Assembly: GCA_046152925.1 (NCBI GenBank)
Contig: JBJXFX010000157.1
Coordinates: 1-22,136, forward strand
Length of the DNA stretch: 22,136 nt
From: CAMAUF01 sp046152925
GTDB lineage: Bacteria; Chloroflexota; Dehalococcoidia; Tepidiformales; Tepidiformaceae
Direction of reading: 5' to 3'
Both the position numbers and the translations under genes were made by a program. Positions 21,346 to 22,136 of this stretch are shown piece by piece. Within the stretch, counting starts at the first letter, position 1, and each line of letters starts with the position of its first letter. A model generated the notes under the pieces. The model was not told where the DNA came from and made no database searches. It saw nothing but the letters and a program-made list of their open reading frames with translations.

Positions 21346-21460
21346 TCGAAATCTCCCTGAAACGCGGATTTAATGCGATTGTAACACATTCAGAATGCCT
21401 GCGTCGGACAGCGGCAAACCGTGCGCGGCGCTACGCTTTGGCGCGTTCAGGAGGTTCACC

Positions 21461-22136
21461 ATGGCTCGTCTTCACATCCGCGCGTTCCGGCAGGACGACA
21501 TCCCGCAGGCCTCGGCGCTGCTCGCCGCCCGTCAGGCCGCCGACATCGCGCGATTCCCGTTCTTCAAACGCGAACTCGTGACACCGGCCGGTGCAACGGC
21601 CGCAATCGAGGTCATTGCGGCGAAGCCGCAGGCACGCGGGGCCGTGGCGGAGCGCGATGGCCGGATCGCGGGATATCTCTTCACCGAACCGCAACTCTTT
21701 TCGCCGGTCGAGATGATGGCGCTGTTCCTGGCGCCCCACTCGGTCTCGGTCCCGCTCGAAGGCTACGGCGCGGTAGCCGGCGAGGACCTCGAGGTCCTGT
21801 ATCGCGACCTCTACGGCTTCCTGGCCGAGGGCTGGGTACGTGAGGGGTTCTTCGAGCACACGGTCGAGATCGTTGCTGGGGATGCCGAATTGCAGGAGGC
21901 GTTCGTCGCGCTCGGGTTCGGGCGTCACCTCACGGCCGCTACAAGGCCAACGGCGGGACTCGTAACGAGCCCCGTCGCTGCCGGCATCGACGTCCATCGC
22001 GCTGGCGCCGAGGATATCGGTGTGGTGATGGAGTTGGCCGACGAGCTCAACCGCCACCACGCGCTCGCGCCGATGTTCTGGCCGCTGATCGTGACGGCCG
22101 AGCCGGCGGCCCGCGGCTTCAACCTCGCGATGCTGG
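21461..22136 (+). CDS. GNAT-like N-acetyltransferase, 3' end outside window
   Basis: The reading frame is open from ATG 21461 to the window edge (225 codons, no stop), with a near-perfect AGGAGGTT ribosome site. The start MARLHIRAFRQDDIPQASAL is the typical first strand and helix of a GNAT domain, and GAVAERDGRIAGYLF is the central strand pair. A second unit starts near residue 173 with GIDVHRAGAEDIGVVMELAD, again the opening of a GNAT fold, so the protein is probably a tandem GNAT. These enzymes transfer acetyl from acetyl-CoA to amines; the acceptor is unknown. The acetyl-CoA loop (RxxGxG/A) is not well preserved in the first half. Confidence 0.8.
   Translation, partial: MARLHIRAFRQDDIPQASALLAARQAADIARFPFFKRELVTPAGATAAIEVIAAKPQARGAVAERDGRIAGYLFTEPQLFSPVEMMALFLAPHSVSVPLEGYGAVAGEDLEVLYRDLYGFLAEGWVREGFFEHTVEIVAGDAELQEAFVALGFGRHLTAATRPTAGLVTSPVAAGIDVHRAGAEDIGVVMELADELNRHHALAPMFWPLIVTAEPAARGFNLAML

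Overview
The window is a GC-rich (clearly above 60% by eye) bacterial chromosome segment with about 24 genes on both strands. No ribosomal RNA, tRNA, CRISPR array or phage module was seen. The gene mix suggests a Chloroflexota bacterium, possibly of the Dehalococcoidia/SAR202 type: DUF4397 and CAP-domain secreted proteins with Thr/Pro-rich linkers, a polyprenyl synthase with a DDWLG second motif, many short-chain dehydrogenases, a thiolase/DUF35 pair and a MaoC-like hydratase. This is inferred from family content, not from a marker gene.

Layout. 1-168 is a hairpin-rich non-coding stretch. A phosphotransferase (169-1326) converges on a secreted DUF4397 protein (1413-2270), with a strong shared terminator between them. 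The DUF4397 gene is divergent from a MerR/B12-binding regulator of the CarH type (2396-3253). The gap between them carries two clusters of TGTACA-like sites at 11-bp spacing, like known CarH operators. Next come a GDPD-like phosphodiesterase, a tiny Flp pilin (4311-4487) and a secreted CAP-domain protein. 5649-7336 is a two-gene operon for a cysteine-less thiolase and its DUF35 partner, resembling the Ltp2-ChsH2 steroid side-chain aldolase. Convergent to it are a polyprenyl synthase and a PduO-type cobalamin adenosyltransferase; the latter makes the AdoCbl that CarH proteins sense. 9040-9721 holds a frameshifted small gene with an internal repeat and a small membrane protein. 9882-11824 is a rightward set: a Cys-rich small protein, a MaoC-like protein and an SDR with a degenerate active site. 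An ABCG-type transporter, a LmbE-type deacetylase and a RibD/DHFR-like reductase follow.

15266-17209 is the most unusual region. A low-GC 585-codon gene for a metallo-beta-lactamase-fold, beta-CASP-like hydrolase lies between two 59-bp direct repeats that differ at only two positions. The repeats are two copies of the last 20 codons of the neighbouring MftD-like FMN dehydrogenase gene. The arrangement looks like a small insertion into the 3' end of a protein-coding gene that rebuilt that end. The inserted gene has almost no upstream space of its own and probably relies on read-through from the dehydrogenase.

18444-20948 holds an SDR whose ribosome binding site lies in a predicted hairpin, two membrane proteins and a PadR regulator. 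21040-21345 encodes a 101-residue protein made of two 45-residue repeats, and the window ends inside a GNAT-like acetyltransferase gene (21461 onward).
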